Below are positions 27,237-36,130 of a DNA stretch of 64,000 nt, in pieces; position 1 is the first letter of the stretch; each line of letters starts with the position of its first letter. Made by a program: the position numbers and the translations under genes. The notes under the pieces were generated by a model. The model was not told where the DNA came from, made no database searches, and worked only from the letters and a program-made list of their open reading frames with translations. This DNA is from Legionella sp. (lineage in GTDB: Bacteria; Pseudomonadota; Gammaproteobacteria; Legionellales; Legionellaceae), in NCBI GenBank assembly GCA_002786165.1, contig PEQK01000020.1, positions 186,001 to 250,000 on the forward strand, in the 5' to 3' direction.

Positions 27237-28790
27237 TTGAAACAATCTAGCTTATTGCGATCGACTTCATTGGTCTCTTTGATGACCTTTATTTCACGTA
27301 TTCTGGGATTTGTGCGCGATATGCTGATTGCACAAACATTTGGCGCGGCACCTGGTATGGATGCATTTTATGTGGCGTTCAAAATTCCAAATTTCATGCG
27401 GCGGCTGTTTGCGGAGGGCGCTTTTTCGCAAGCTTTTGTGCCCGTATTGGCCGAGTATCAAAAAACACGCACCTTAGATGAAGTGCGTTTATTTTTGGCA
27501 AGAATTGCAGGGACTTTAAGTGCTGTATTGACTCTGGTGACTGTCATTGGTGTGGTGGCATCCCCGATTATTGTCAGAGTATTTGCGCCTGGTTTTGGTG
27601 GCGATACCGACCGATTTGCGCTAGCAAGTTCGATGTTGCAATTGACGTTTCCTTATTTGATGTTGATTTCTTTAACGGGTATGGCCGGCGCTATTTTAAA
27701 TACGTATGGTTATTTTGGTGTACCTGCTTTTACGCCAGTGTTTTTGAACATCAGTATGATTTTATGTGCTTTATATTTAAGTCCGCATTGTGCTGTTCCA
27801 GTAGTGGGATTGGCCTGGGGCGTGTTGATAGCGGGTATTGTGCAATTGTTATTTCAAATACCTTTTTTATATCGGCGACAATTATTAATTCGACCACGTT
27901 TGGGGCGACGTGATCCGGGGGTGCAAAAAGTCTTAAAATTAATGGTGCCGGCCTTATTTGGTGTGTCGATAGCACAAATTAATTTATTGGTTGATACCAT
28001 CTTCGCATCTTTTTTACCCGTGAGCTCCGTGACCTGGTTGTATTATACCGATCGACTGACTGATTTTCCTCTAGGGGTATTTGGCGTTGCGATTGCTACG
28101 GTGATTTTGCCGCATCTAGCGCGACGGCGTACAGAACAAAATTCAGAGCATTTTTCACGTGCATTAGATTGGGGTTTACGTTTGTTATTGTTAATTGGAT
28201 TGCCAGCTGGATTGTGTTTGGTGGTCTTTGCAATGCCGGCGATTGCTTCTTGTTTTGCTTACGGTAAATACAGCGCGTTTGATGTGTTACAAACTCAAAA
28301 AAGTTTGATCACGCTGGGTTTGGGTGTGCCAGCTTTTATGATGGTCAAAGTGTTGGCTTCAGGCTTTTATGCTTGCCAAGACATCAAAACTCCAGTGAAA
28401 GTTGGCGCTTTGTGTATGTTGTTAAATTCTATATTATGTTTTGTGTTGATCAAACCTATGGCGCATGCGGGATTGACTTTAGCATCCTCTATTGCCAGTT
28501 ATGTCAATTGTGGACTGTTGCTCTTATTGTTGATCAAACGTGATATTTTTCAATTACAAAAGGGTTGGTGGCGATATATGAGTCAACTGATCGTTGCGAA
28601 TGTTGCGGTGATGATATATTTGTTGGCTATGCGTGCTGATTTGTTGTATTGGATGAATTTGACGCGATTTTCTAGATTGGGTGTACTGGTGTTGCACATA
28701 GGTATTGCTTGTGTGATTTATATTGTAAGCTTGGGTATTTGCGGCGTTAGAGTTGCGCAATTTCGAGGACAAATTAGGATGGAATCATGA
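27237..28790 (+). CDS. murJ: Lipid II flippase MurJ (TTG start)
   Basis: MOP-superfamily transporter that moves lipid II across the inner membrane. The 517-residue product has 14 predicted segments and the MurJ signatures SLMTFISRILGFVRD, DAFYVAFKIPNFMRRLFAEG and AFSQAFVPVLAEY. Translation most likely starts at TTG 27237: AAAGGA is placed seven bases before it and the residues after it (KQSSLLRSTSLVS) match the family start. The stop overlaps the next gene (ATGA), so murJ is coupled to an M17 aminopeptidase. Confidence 0.95.
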   Translation: MKQSSLLRSTSLVSLMTFISRILGFVRDMLIAQTFGAAPGMDAFYVAFKIPNFMRRLFAEGAFSQAFVPVLAEYQKTRTLDEVRLFLARIAGTLSAVLTLVTVIGVVASPIIVRVFAPGFGGDTDRFALASSMLQLTFPYLMLISLTGMAGAILNTYGYFGVPAFTPVFLNISMILCALYLSPHCAVPVVGLAWGVLIAGIVQLLFQIPFLYRRQLLIRPRLGRRDPGVQKVLKLMVPALFGVSIAQINLLVDTIFASFLPVSSVTWLYYTDRLTDFPLGVFGVAIATVILPHLARRRTEQNSEHFSRALDWGLRLLLLIGLPAGLCLVVFAMPAIASCFAYGKYSAFDVLQTQKSLITLGLGVPAFMMVKVLASGFYACQDIKTPVKVGALCMLLNSILCFVLIKPMAHAGLTLASSIASYVNCGLLLLLLIKRDIFQLQKGWWRYMSQLIVANVAVMIYLLAMRADLLYWMNLTRFSRLGVLVLHIGIACVIYIVSLGICGVRVAQFRGQIRMES

Positions 28791-30160
28791 AATCTCATCA
28801 ATTTTATCAAGCATTTTCAGGCCACGCCATTGCCGTAACTTTATTGACCTTAGAGGCGTATCAAGCCTATCCTGATTTTTCAGAACATGAGCGGCGTGCT
28901 CTGGCTTCATTGCAATTTGGTGCCAAATTGGGTGATGTAGCCCTTATTTTAAATGAACAAGGTCAATTAGCGAAGGTTTATATCGGTGCTGGAGAAGCAT
29001 CAGATATTCTTGCCATTGCTTATGCTGTGATGAAATTGCCATCGGGGGCGTATCAACTGACCAATACGTTGTGTGAGCGTGCGGTGTTGGCTTGGTCTTT
29101 TGCACAATATCATTTTGATGCTTATCAAAAAGTAGCTGCGCTGCCCAGAGTCTTAGAACTCAACCCTCACTATTTACCTAAGATTATTGCACAAACCGAT
29201 GCGGTGTTTATGGTCAGAGATTTGGTGAATATGCCACCAAATGCGTTGAATCCTGAAGCATTGGCTCAAACAGTACAAACATTGGCAGATACGCATCATG
29301 CCCATTGCCATGTTTGGGTAGGAGAGGACTTAGTGACTCATAATTTTCCTGCCATTCATGCAGTAGGGCGTGCGGCTGCTTCTGAGCCCCGATTGATTTC
29401 ATTAACCTGGGGCGATGAAAACCACCCCAGAGTCACACTGGTAGGCAAAGGGGTTTGTTTTGATTCTGGCGGGCTAGATTTAAAAAACTCTCAAGGCATG
29501 CGTTTGATGAAAAAAGACATGGGGGGTGCGGCGCATGTGATAGGGTTGGCTCACTGGTTGATGACGGAAAAATTGCCAATCCGTTTGCAGGTTTTGATTC
29601 CTGCCGTTGAAAATGCCGTGAGTGCAGACTCTTATCGCCCCGGTGATGTGCTGACAATGCGCAACGGCATGACAGTTGAAATTGATAATACGGATGCAGA
29701 AGGACGCTTGGTGTTGGCGGATGCTTTGGTCAAAGCGTGCGAGCACAACCCCGAATTATTAATCGACTTTGCCACATTGACAGGGGCGGCACGTGTTGCT
29801 GTGGGGACAGAAATTGCAGCGATGTTTTCTAACAATGATGCGTTGGCTTCTGAGATTCAAGACTATGGCATGCGTTTTTTAGATCCTGTGTGGCAATTAC
29901 CCTTATTTGCGGGGTATCAATGTTTGTTTGAATCAAGAATTGCTGATCTGGCAAATTCTTCGCCTTCGCCGTATGCAGGTGCTATCGTGGCTGCTTTATT
30001 TTTACAGTACTTTGTACAGGCAGAAGTGGATTGGCTGCATTTTGACATCATGGCGTGGAATGTGTGCTCACGTCCCGGAAAACCCGAGGGTGGTGAGGCG
30101 ATGGGATTATTGGCGGTTGGGCATTATTTAATACAGCGATATGGGAAGAAAGATCATTAA
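28787..30160 (+). CDS. M17 family leucyl aminopeptidase (PepB-like paralogue)
   Basis: Cytosolic dizinc/manganese aminopeptidase releasing N-terminal residues. The 457-residue protein has a divergent N-terminal domain and the M17 catalytic blocks VGKGVCFDSGGLDLK, MKKDMGGAAHV and NTDAEGRLVLADALV, so the metal ligands (K, D, D, E) and the catalytic R are retained. It differs clearly from the second M17 enzyme at 33481-34935 and probably has another specificity. It overlaps murJ by four bases. The region 30161-30441 behind it holds no recognisable gene. Confidence 0.92.
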   Translation: MKSHQFYQAFSGHAIAVTLLTLEAYQAYPDFSEHERRALASLQFGAKLGDVALILNEQGQLAKVYIGAGEASDILAIAYAVMKLPSGAYQLTNTLCERAVLAWSFAQYHFDAYQKVAALPRVLELNPHYLPKIIAQTDAVFMVRDLVNMPPNALNPEALAQTVQTLADTHHAHCHVWVGEDLVTHNFPAIHAVGRAAASEPRLISLTWGDENHPRVTLVGKGVCFDSGGLDLKNSQGMRLMKKDMGGAAHVIGLAHWLMTEKLPIRLQVLIPAVENAVSADSYRPGDVLTMRNGMTVEIDNTDAEGRLVLADALVKACEHNPELLIDFATLTGAARVAVGTEIAAMFSNNDALASEIQDYGMRFLDPVWQLPLFAGYQCLFESRIADLANSSPSPYAGAIVAALFLQYFVQAEVDWLHFDIMAWNVCSRPGKPEGGEAMGLLAVGHYLIQRYGKKDH

Positions 30161-30441
30161 GTAGAGACCATTTCAGTACATGCGCCATTGAAGCAAGTGT
30201 CGTCACTGCCATGACTTATCAATCTTGTCGTTTTTTTGTGAATAGTCGGCAGTGTCTTCAGAGTCAGTTATCAATAGTGTAACACCTGGTATTGCTCTGT
30301 AGGCAAACTCTTAAGGTTGTTTTCATTGCATGCTTGCTGAATGATAAGCCAAAATAAAAAGACCAAATAATCAATCAATAAGATTTAAAACAAAGCATCA
30401 CATGTTACAATGTTTAGCATTAATGTCTTGAAGAGAACTAT

Positions 30442-31392
30442 ATGCTTTATTCTTTGCATAATCTTGGTAATTTATCTGATTCAGAAATCGCTGCAAGCAT
30501 TGCAGGTATACCTGCGGGTGTAGCGACATTAGATTTTGGAGGGGATTTTTCAAGTGCTACTCCGATTCAGCAAGTTAATATTATTCTGTCTCTACCTGCA
30601 TCGATTACAACCATTATAATGAATGGCAATGAGTACAGTCCTGCGGAGTATTTATTGCTACAATTATTTCCTCTTGAGGCACGTGAGAACTTTCACCTAA
30701 AAGAAAGGGGAGAAACGATTCAACCGACATTTGCCATTGATGAATCAATGCTGATACGGATTATGAGGTATTTTTATCAACATCCCTCTTCCATTGGGTA
30801 TTTGGCATGTGGTCTATTGCTTGAGGGGAGAATCAAAAATCAATATGATGAGTCAATACTAACTCGCACTATGGCTTCTTTAAACATTGAATCACATTAT
30901 TCAATTAATCGAGGCATGGCAGCCATTTCATTATATCGGAAAGCTGCGTCCGATGATTTGGGGCCTAAAATTGAATTCATGTTATACATTCGGAGTTCTT
31001 CGCTGGATGAAGATAACATTATCAAACAAGAGTTAAATCGCTATGCACTTTCTCCTTTGAGAATAATACCAGGTTATAATGCGCTTGCAGAAAATGCTAT
31101 AGAATCTTTTCCTTTTCCTGATAGCTCAGACAGTTCATTGCCTGCTATTGATGATATATTCAACAAAGATAGCGCGTTAGATTATTGGTTTTTGTTAAAA
31201 ATAGGACTTGCAATATCAGTTGCAGGCGCTGCAATGGTGTTATTTTGCCTGACTATGCCATTATCAGGAGTTTGTAATGGATTCGCTATGGTTGCTTGCA
31301 TCACGTATCCTGCCTGTGGCTTTTTTGCGAGTACGCGTCAGAACAATCTTGAAGCAGCTGTCGATGGTTTAAGGCTTGGTGCTGCGGTTTAA
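30442..31392 (+). CDS. Unknown protein with leucine-rich-repeat-like N-terminus and C-terminal membrane hairpin; possible effector
   Basis: No family recognised with certainty. Residues 1-62 read like one or two degenerate leucine-rich repeats: LHNLGNLSDSEIAASIAGIP then AGVATLDFGGDF, and SLPASITTIIMNGNEYS. This I-P-x-x-V-x-x-L-D-x-x-x-N pattern is common in LRR effectors of Legionella and relatives. The middle (about 80-240) is mixed and helical; two hydrophobic segments at about 250-271 and 275-295 form a hairpin before a 20-residue tail. No signal peptide. AAGAG lies about seven bases before ATG 30442. It is monocistronic behind a 281-base spacer. Effector status is inference from architecture. 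Confidence 0.6.
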   Translation: MLYSLHNLGNLSDSEIAASIAGIPAGVATLDFGGDFSSATPIQQVNIILSLPASITTIIMNGNEYSPAEYLLLQLFPLEARENFHLKERGETIQPTFAIDESMLIRIMRYFYQHPSSIGYLACGLLLEGRIKNQYDESILTRTMASLNIESHYSINRGMAAISLYRKAASDDLGPKIEFMLYIRSSSLDEDNIIKQELNRYALSPLRIIPGYNALAENAIESFPFPDSSDSSLPAIDDIFNKDSALDYWFLLKIGLAISVAGAAMVLFCLTMPLSGVCNGFAMVACITYPACGFFASTRQNNLEAAVDGLRLGAAV

Positions 31393-31416
31393 ACTATATT
31401 GTTTCATGTGCTTTTT

Positions 31417-31761
31417 TCATCGTGAATTTATGAGCTCCAATACTTTTTCTGGAGGTCTTGCAATCATGGCTTGATCGCCAGAAGTCACGATAGGGCGTTG
31501 CATGAAGATCGGATGTTTTATCATGGCTTTTAATACCTGATCTTTATCTTCTAATGTGAGTTTAAGCCCTTTAAACAGCGGATCATCATGTCGCACAAAC
31601 TCTTTTAACTCAAAATAGGTGCTTAATGTCTGAAGTTCTTCTAAATCAAGAGGCGTTTTCAGGTATTCTACGATGATAGGCTGAATAGAATGATCTTGTA
31701 AGAGTTCTAAAGCTTTCCTTGATTTGGAGCATTTAGGATTATGGTAGATAGTCACCCTCAT
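31417..31761 (-). CDS. ArsC-family reductase (arsenate reductase/Spx-like)
   Basis: Thioredoxin-fold protein of the glutaredoxin-dependent ArsC group. The 114-residue product starts MRVTIYHNPKCSKSRKALEL with catalytic C11, and has FVRHDDPLFK and PIFMQRPIV, the latter matching the R-P-I-V substrate-arginine region. It may be a true arsenate reductase or the housekeeping paralogue (YfgD type) seen near bepA in E. coli; no ars genes are adjacent. ATG 31761 overlaps the maf stop as ATGA. Confidence 0.87.
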   Translation of the reverse strand: MRVTIYHNPKCSKSRKALELLQDHSIQPIIVEYLKTPLDLEELQTLSTYFELKEFVRHDDPLFKGLKLTLEDKDQVLKAMIKHPIFMQRPIVTSGDQAMIARPPEKVLELINSR

Positions 31762-32357
31762 GGCTGTCTCTTTCTCCATAATGGGTCCTCTTTCAACGTA
31801 TTCAGCATGTGTTTTACGGTATATAACGGCAAACCCATCACCGAATAAAAACAGCCTTCAATACGTGAAATGAATTGCCCTATATAACTTTGAATCCCAT
31901 ATGCGCCGGCTTTGTCTTTGTAATTGTCTGTCATAAGGTAGTGTTTGATGTCCTGTTCGGTCATAGGTGCAAAAGTGACCAAAGTTTTGTTGAGGGTGAT
32001 ATGCTGGTATTCATGAAAAGTTAGGCCAACGCTTGTGATGACTTCATGGGTTCGACCAGCGTATTGTTGTAACATTTGCAATGCATCTTGTTCATCACGA
32101 GGTTTGCCTAAAATCATATCGTCCAAAACTACTTCGGTGTCTGCAGATAGTACTGGCATAGGTGTAAGATGTTCTTGGATGATTTTATCCCAGGCGGCAT
32201 CTCCCTTTTCTTTGGTGACGCGTTTGGAATAATTTTCGGGTGATTCGTTGGGTAAAACGATTTCAGGCGTATCCAGGGAAAGTATTTCACAAGATACTTC
32301 CATTTGTTGGAGTAATGCTTTGCGTCGTGGACTCTTTGAAGCCAAATAAATGTTCAT
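31758..32357 (-). CDS. Maf family nucleoside triphosphate pyrophosphatase
   Basis: House-cleaning hydrolase that removes non-canonical or excess NTPs (dTTP/UTP or m7GTP type) and affects division. The 199-residue product has YLASKSPRRKALLQQM at the start, SADTEVVLDDMILGKPRD in the centre, and YGIQSYIGQFISRIEGCFYSV... near the end. The middle DTEVVLD-x-x-I-L-G-K-P pattern suits the YhdE dTTP/UTP type. It heads a two-gene operon with the ArsC-like gene. Confidence 0.92.
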   Translation of the reverse strand: MNIYLASKSPRRKALLQQMEVSCEILSLDTPEIVLPNESPENYSKRVTKEKGDAAWDKIIQEHLTPMPVLSADTEVVLDDMILGKPRDEQDALQMLQQYAGRTHEVITSVGLTFHEYQHITLNKTLVTFAPMTEQDIKHYLMTDNYKDKAGAYGIQSYIGQFISRIEGCFYSVMGLPLYTVKHMLNTLKEDPLWRKRQP

Positions 32358-32438
32358 GAGTTTGGGTGTCTGGAGAAAATTTATTTTAGTTTCTTTTTAA
32401 ACATTGAACAAGGGTGATGGATATAGAAAAGCTTTGAT

Positions 32439-32528
32439 GAATCCCTTGGTGACACACTTCGTGTCATCAAGGGATTCTTTATGCCAATTTTTACCCCCTT
32501 GGTCCAGCACTTCATGCATCAAGGTTAC
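32439..32528. repeat. Dispersed palindromic repeat, locus 4 (divergent hairpin plus half copy)
   Basis: GAATCCCTTGGTGACAC (from 32439) and GTGTCATCAAGGGATTC (to 32477) make a long hairpin with a short loop. A second, degenerate copy (CCTTGGTCCAGCACTTCATG to CAAGGTTAC, 32497-32528) runs up to the stop of the next gene. On the minus strand this would end transcription of the 144-residue secreted protein gene. Confidence 0.75.
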
Positions 32529-32963
32529 TTAGTAGAGCGTCCAATAAATGGAACCCGCCGATGTGGTGCCGGCACTATAGTTGTAGACAGCAGGGGTTGT
32601 GTTGTAATTCGCATTCATATTGGAAGCGGATGTTACAATGGCTTTGACCATTTTTCCGTTTTTTTGTGATTTTATGGTAATAAATTGATTGTCACCACAT
32701 TGATAGGTTAAAGATAGATCAACGGTATTCCATTCATGAATCACAATAGGACGACTTTCTTGGCCTGAAGAAATTTGTTGCGGTATCGTCGTAAGAGCAT
32801 GGATTTTGCCTTGTTTTAGATCTGTTTGATTTAAATGGCAAGCAAAAGACGTGTTGTTTTTAATGGAAATAGTGAGAAAATCGTCGCTATGATGTGTGGC
32901 GCACTCATGTGCGTTACATACTATCGTTGAGGATATAAGTACAAAAAAAGCTGTTTTTTTCAT
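32529..32963 (-). CDS. Small secreted protein, unknown function
   Basis: A 144-residue product with a clear Sec signal peptide (MKKTAFFVLISSTIVCNAH), four cysteines in the mature part (C21, C42, C89 and the one at the signal end region) that could form disulfides, and a beta-rich sequence ending NYSAGTTSAGSIYWTLY. The pattern I-x-N-N-T-S-F-A-C-H-L and later SLTYQCGDNQF suggests a small immunoglobulin-like or lectin-like beta sandwich. I do not recognise a family. It is bounded on both sides by copies of the palindromic repeat, so it forms a separate one-gene unit. Confidence 0.55.
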   Translation of the reverse strand: MKKTAFFVLISSTIVCNAHECATHHSDDFLTISIKNNTSFACHLNQTDLKQGKIHALTTIPQQISSGQESRPIVIHEWNTVDLSLTYQCGDNQFITIKSQKNGKMVKAIVTSASNMNANYNTTPAVYNYSAGTTSAGSIYWTLY

Positions 32964-33031
32964 GGTGATATACTCCCGTCATAAAACACGCCTATGATAG
33001 TAGGTCAACTGTGGAAGAGCAATAGAAAAAT

Positions 33032-33063
33032 CCCTTGATTACGCTTCGCTGCATCAAGGCTAC
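33032..33063. repeat. Dispersed palindromic repeat, locus 5 (single copy)
   Basis: CCCTTGATTACGCTTCGCTG to CATCAAGGCTAC, close to the family consensus. It begins 70 bases before the start of the secreted-protein gene and lies just behind the holC stop, where it may terminate the pepA-holC transcript. Confidence 0.85.
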
Positions 33064-33065
33064 TA

Positions 33066-33491
33066 TCATTCAATGGTATGTGTTTGCGGTTCAATTCCGG
33101 CTTTTCGGTACAGACGAAAATGCTCGCGGCTTCTGGTTTTGCCTGTTTCATCTGAGGGCACGATTTCTATGATGCGTTTGAAACGCGTCATGAACGGAGG
33201 GACCTCGCTGGACAAATTTAATAGGATATCATGAAAGCCTCGAGGTTCATTGCCATAGCCAATTTGAATGGCCGGAGGCGGCTCGGGGCCTTCTCCTTGT
33301 AGGTGATGAGGGATAAAGCTGTCGGGCTTGAAGGTCCATAGTAATTCATCCAAGTGCTCCGCATCTTGTTGATGTGAGCAAAACACAAAAACTTGATGTC
33401 CTTGGCGATATGCTTTTTCTAATAATCGACAGGCCGTCAACCAAAACACTTCAGGCGTATCGGTTTGCAATACATAAAAATCAACTCTCAT
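33066..33491 (-). CDS. holC: DNA polymerase III chi subunit HolC
   Basis: Clamp-loader accessory protein linking single-strand binding protein to the replicase. The 141-residue product starts MRVDFYVLQTD, has CRLLEKAYRQGHQVFVFC, AEHLDELLWTFKPDSFIPH and RFKRIIEIVPSDETGKTRSR, all typical of chi. It overlaps the end of pepA by 11 bases; the pepA-holC order is conserved in gammaproteobacteria, where valS usually follows, but here an unrelated secreted protein follows. Confidence 0.93.
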   Translation of the reverse strand: MRVDFYVLQTDTPEVFWLTACRLLEKAYRQGHQVFVFCSHQQDAEHLDELLWTFKPDSFIPHHLQGEGPEPPPAIQIGYGNEPRGFHDILLNLSSEVPPFMTRFKRIIEIVPSDETGKTRSREHFRLYRKAGIEPQTHTIE

Positions 33492-34935
33492 TTTTTTGAG
33501 CCATATTCCGTAAAAATTCTACCAACAAAGCCACTGGTCTGCCGGTGGCACAACGAAACTTTCCAGATACCCATCCTGTGCCAGCAATGTCCAAATGTGC
33601 CCAGTGAAAAGAGTCAGCAAAGCGTGCTAAAAAACAAGCCGCTGTAATAGAACCGGCAGTTCGCCCCGCATGAGAATTGAGCATGTCCGCGACAGGGCTA
33701 TCTAGCATAGTCTGATATGCATTATCCATGGGCAAACGCCAGGTTCTTTCTTGGCTATTTGTGCCTGCTGTTAAAATTTTCTCGGCCAATTCGTCGTCAT
33801 TACTCATTAATCCTGTAGTGATACTGCCCAAGGCTATGATCACCGCGCCCGTTAATGTCGCAATATCAATCACGTATTTGGGGTTGAATTGTTTGGCATA
33901 AGTCAAAGCATCTGCAAGCACTAAGCGGCCCTCTGCATCTGTATTGGTGATTTCTATGGTTTGCCCTGACATACTGGTGACCACGTCTCCAGGTTTGGTT
34001 GCTGATCCACTGGGCATGTTTTCGGTACAAGCCAATAATCCTATGACATTAATGGGTAATTTAAGGGATGCGCAGGCTTTGAGGGTGCCTAAGACACTTG
34101 CTGCGCCTGCCATGTCGTATTTCATTTCTTCCATGAATTCTGCAGGCTTTAATGAAATACCGCCTGAATCGAAGGTGATTCCTTTGCCAATTAATACAAT
34201 CGGTGGTTCAGATCCTGCGCCATGATACTTTAATTGAATAAATTGAGGCGGTTCGCTACTACCCTTGGCCACAGCTAAAAATGCGCCCATGCCCAATGCT
34301 TCTATTGCTTGTTTGTCCATCACTTTGACTGATATAGAATCCCATTCTGTATCTAAATGATGGGCTTGCTTTGCTAAGTAAGTTGGCGTGCAAATATTGG
34401 CAGGTAAATTGGCCAGATCGCGCGTATAACGAATGCTCTCAGCAATGATCTGTCCCGCATGGATAGCCTCTTCCGTGGTATCTGGCAAATACCATTCAAT
34501 AGACTTTGTCGCATGTGGTTGATTTTCCTTGGTTTTTAAATCTAAAAACTGATAAGATTGTGCTTCAAATTGGATGACCATTTGTTGAAGTTGCCAATCT
34601 GGAGCATGGTGTTCAAGTTGTGGTAGCGCCATCGTGGCAGAAGTTAATCGTTGCGCTGTGATCATTCTCGCGATTTTAAAGATATAATCAGTCAAAAGGG
34701 CGGCAGTAAATTGTTTTTTCTCACCACAGTGAATCAATAATAAAGCCGGGCCATCTTGGGCCGCATGATAAATTGTGTCGCCCGGTTCTATGAGTTTGCT
34801 CTTTAAATGCGTGAGCAAAGCATGTTGGGATGCATTGATGGGTAATTCTGTGACCGGCGTATCTGAAAACAAACCAATGACCAAGCACTCTGATTTGATT
34901 TGTTCTAAGTGGGAGACTAGTCCATGATGCATCAT
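33481..34935 (-). CDS. pepA: Leucyl aminopeptidase PepA (M17)
   Basis: Cytosolic dizinc/manganese aminopeptidase; in E. coli PepA also binds DNA at cer and carAB. The 484-residue product has the normal two-domain layout with IGKGITFDSGGISLKP, MKYDMAGAASVLG, ACTENMPSGSATKPGDV and NTDAEGRLVLADALTYA. AGGAAG lies directly in front of ATGATG (34935 or 34932). It is divergent from lptF, as in E. coli, with 118 bases between. Confidence 0.95.
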   Translation of the reverse strand: MMHHGLVSHLEQIKSECLVIGLFSDTPVTELPINASQHALLTHLKSKLIEPGDTIYHAAQDGPALLLIHCGEKKQFTAALLTDYIFKIARMITAQRLTSATMALPQLEHHAPDWQLQQMVIQFEAQSYQFLDLKTKENQPHATKSIEWYLPDTTEEAIHAGQIIAESIRYTRDLANLPANICTPTYLAKQAHHLDTEWDSISVKVMDKQAIEALGMGAFLAVAKGSSEPPQFIQLKYHGAGSEPPIVLIGKGITFDSGGISLKPAEFMEEMKYDMAGAASVLGTLKACASLKLPINVIGLLACTENMPSGSATKPGDVVTSMSGQTIEITNTDAEGRLVLADALTYAKQFNPKYVIDIATLTGAVIIALGSITTGLMSNDDELAEKILTAGTNSQERTWRLPMDNAYQTMLDSPVADMLNSHAGRTAGSITAACFLARFADSFHWAHLDIAGTGWVSGKFRCATGRPVALLVEFLRNMAQKNES

Positions 34936-35053
34936 TACTTCCTGTTTAAAATCTGTTATTTTAGCTGACAGGTTGGCATTGGTCTAGAGGAATTGTCAAC
35001 TGAGTTTGCTTCTCGTTGAAGAGATTATGACAGGATAAAGTTAGAGTATATTT

Positions 35054-36130
35054 ATGATTCTTTTTCGTTATTTGGCCAAAGAAGTGTGCATCACCCTGAT
35101 TGCTTTGACCAGTATTTTGTTGTTGATTTTTATGAGCAATCAAGTGGTGATTTATTTAAATCGCGCTGCCAGTGGCGTCATACCAGGTATGTTGGTGATG
35201 AAACTGATGATGTTGGAGTTGCCTAATTTATTAAGCTTATTGATGCCTCTGGGGTTTTATTTTGCGTTATTATTGGCCTATGGTCGGTTGTATGCTGACT
35301 CTGAAATGGTGGTGCTGCAAGCGTGTGGATATAGTTCAACCAGCTTGTTGAAACATACCCTTGTTTTGGCCACAGGGGTCGCGATGCTCACTGCCTTGAT
35401 GATAAGCCTCAGTCCTTTGATTGCGTATCAACGCGCCAAATTATTACAAACCACCGGACTACAGACTTTGATTCAAACCATCATTCCTGGGCGATTTCGT
35501 ACAGTGATGAATGATCAATATGTGTTTTACGTTGAGTCAATGAATGCTCGGCATACCAAAGCAAATGGCGTATTTGTTGCAAAACGAGTGTTAAAAGACG
35601 GTAAACAATCGTGGGATGTATTAACGGCCAAACAAGCAACAGCTGTGCGAGATAAAGCGTCTGGGGAAGAATACTTGGTGTTGAAAGAAGGCAAGCAATA
35701 TCAAGGCATACCCGGGAACGCTGATTATCAAATTTCTTCTTTTGGACGTTACGAAGCCCGCCTGCCTCATCAAAATACCATGGTAAAGTCTGATATTCGC
35801 ACTGTACCTTTCAAACAATTACTGCCTTTCAATAATAAGGATCATGTCAAAGCAGCGGAATTACAATGGCGAGTTTCTATTCCTTTGATGGTCTTTAGCT
35901 TGACGATGGTTGGCGTGCCATTGAGTCGCGTCAATCCTCGTGCGGGCAAATATGCCAAATTATTGCCCGGCGTGGTATTGGCAGTGTTGTACGCCAATTT
36001 TATGTTCATCACGCGCGATTGGATCGCTGCCGATAAAATACCTCTTTGGTTAGGAATGTGGTGGCTACATGGGGTGGTGGCCTTCATAGGTTTGAGCTTA
36101 ATTTGGCGACAAAGGGTGAGTGGCGCATGA
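35054..36130 (+). CDS. lptF: Lipopolysaccharide export permease LptF
   Basis: One of two inner-membrane permease subunits of the LptB2FG complex that extracts LPS from the inner membrane. The 358-residue product has the family layout: three N-terminal membrane segments, a periplasmic beta-jellyroll (about 130-260, with PGRFRTVMNDQYVFYVES) and three C-terminal segments (PLMVFSLTMVGVPLSRVNPR). Its stop overlaps lptG as ATGA. Divergent from pepA. Confidence 0.95.
   Translation: MILFRYLAKEVCITLIALTSILLLIFMSNQVVIYLNRAASGVIPGMLVMKLMMLELPNLLSLLMPLGFYFALLLAYGRLYADSEMVVLQACGYSSTSLLKHTLVLATGVAMLTALMISLSPLIAYQRAKLLQTTGLQTLIQTIIPGRFRTVMNDQYVFYVESMNARHTKANGVFVAKRVLKDGKQSWDVLTAKQATAVRDKASGEEYLVLKEGKQYQGIPGNADYQISSFGRYEARLPHQNTMVKSDIRTVPFKQLLPFNNKDHVKAAELQWRVSIPLMVFSLTMVGVPLSRVNPRAGKYAKLLPGVVLAVLYANFMFITRDWIAADKIPLWLGMWWLHGVVAFIGLSLIWRQRVSGA

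Noticed and set aside
30161-30441. Small RNA or tRNA in the 281-base gap after the M17 aminopeptidase
   Set aside because: No cloverleaf, T-loop consensus or terminator hairpin was found; a weak TACAAT at 30406 may be the -10 for the next gene but lacks a convincing -35.
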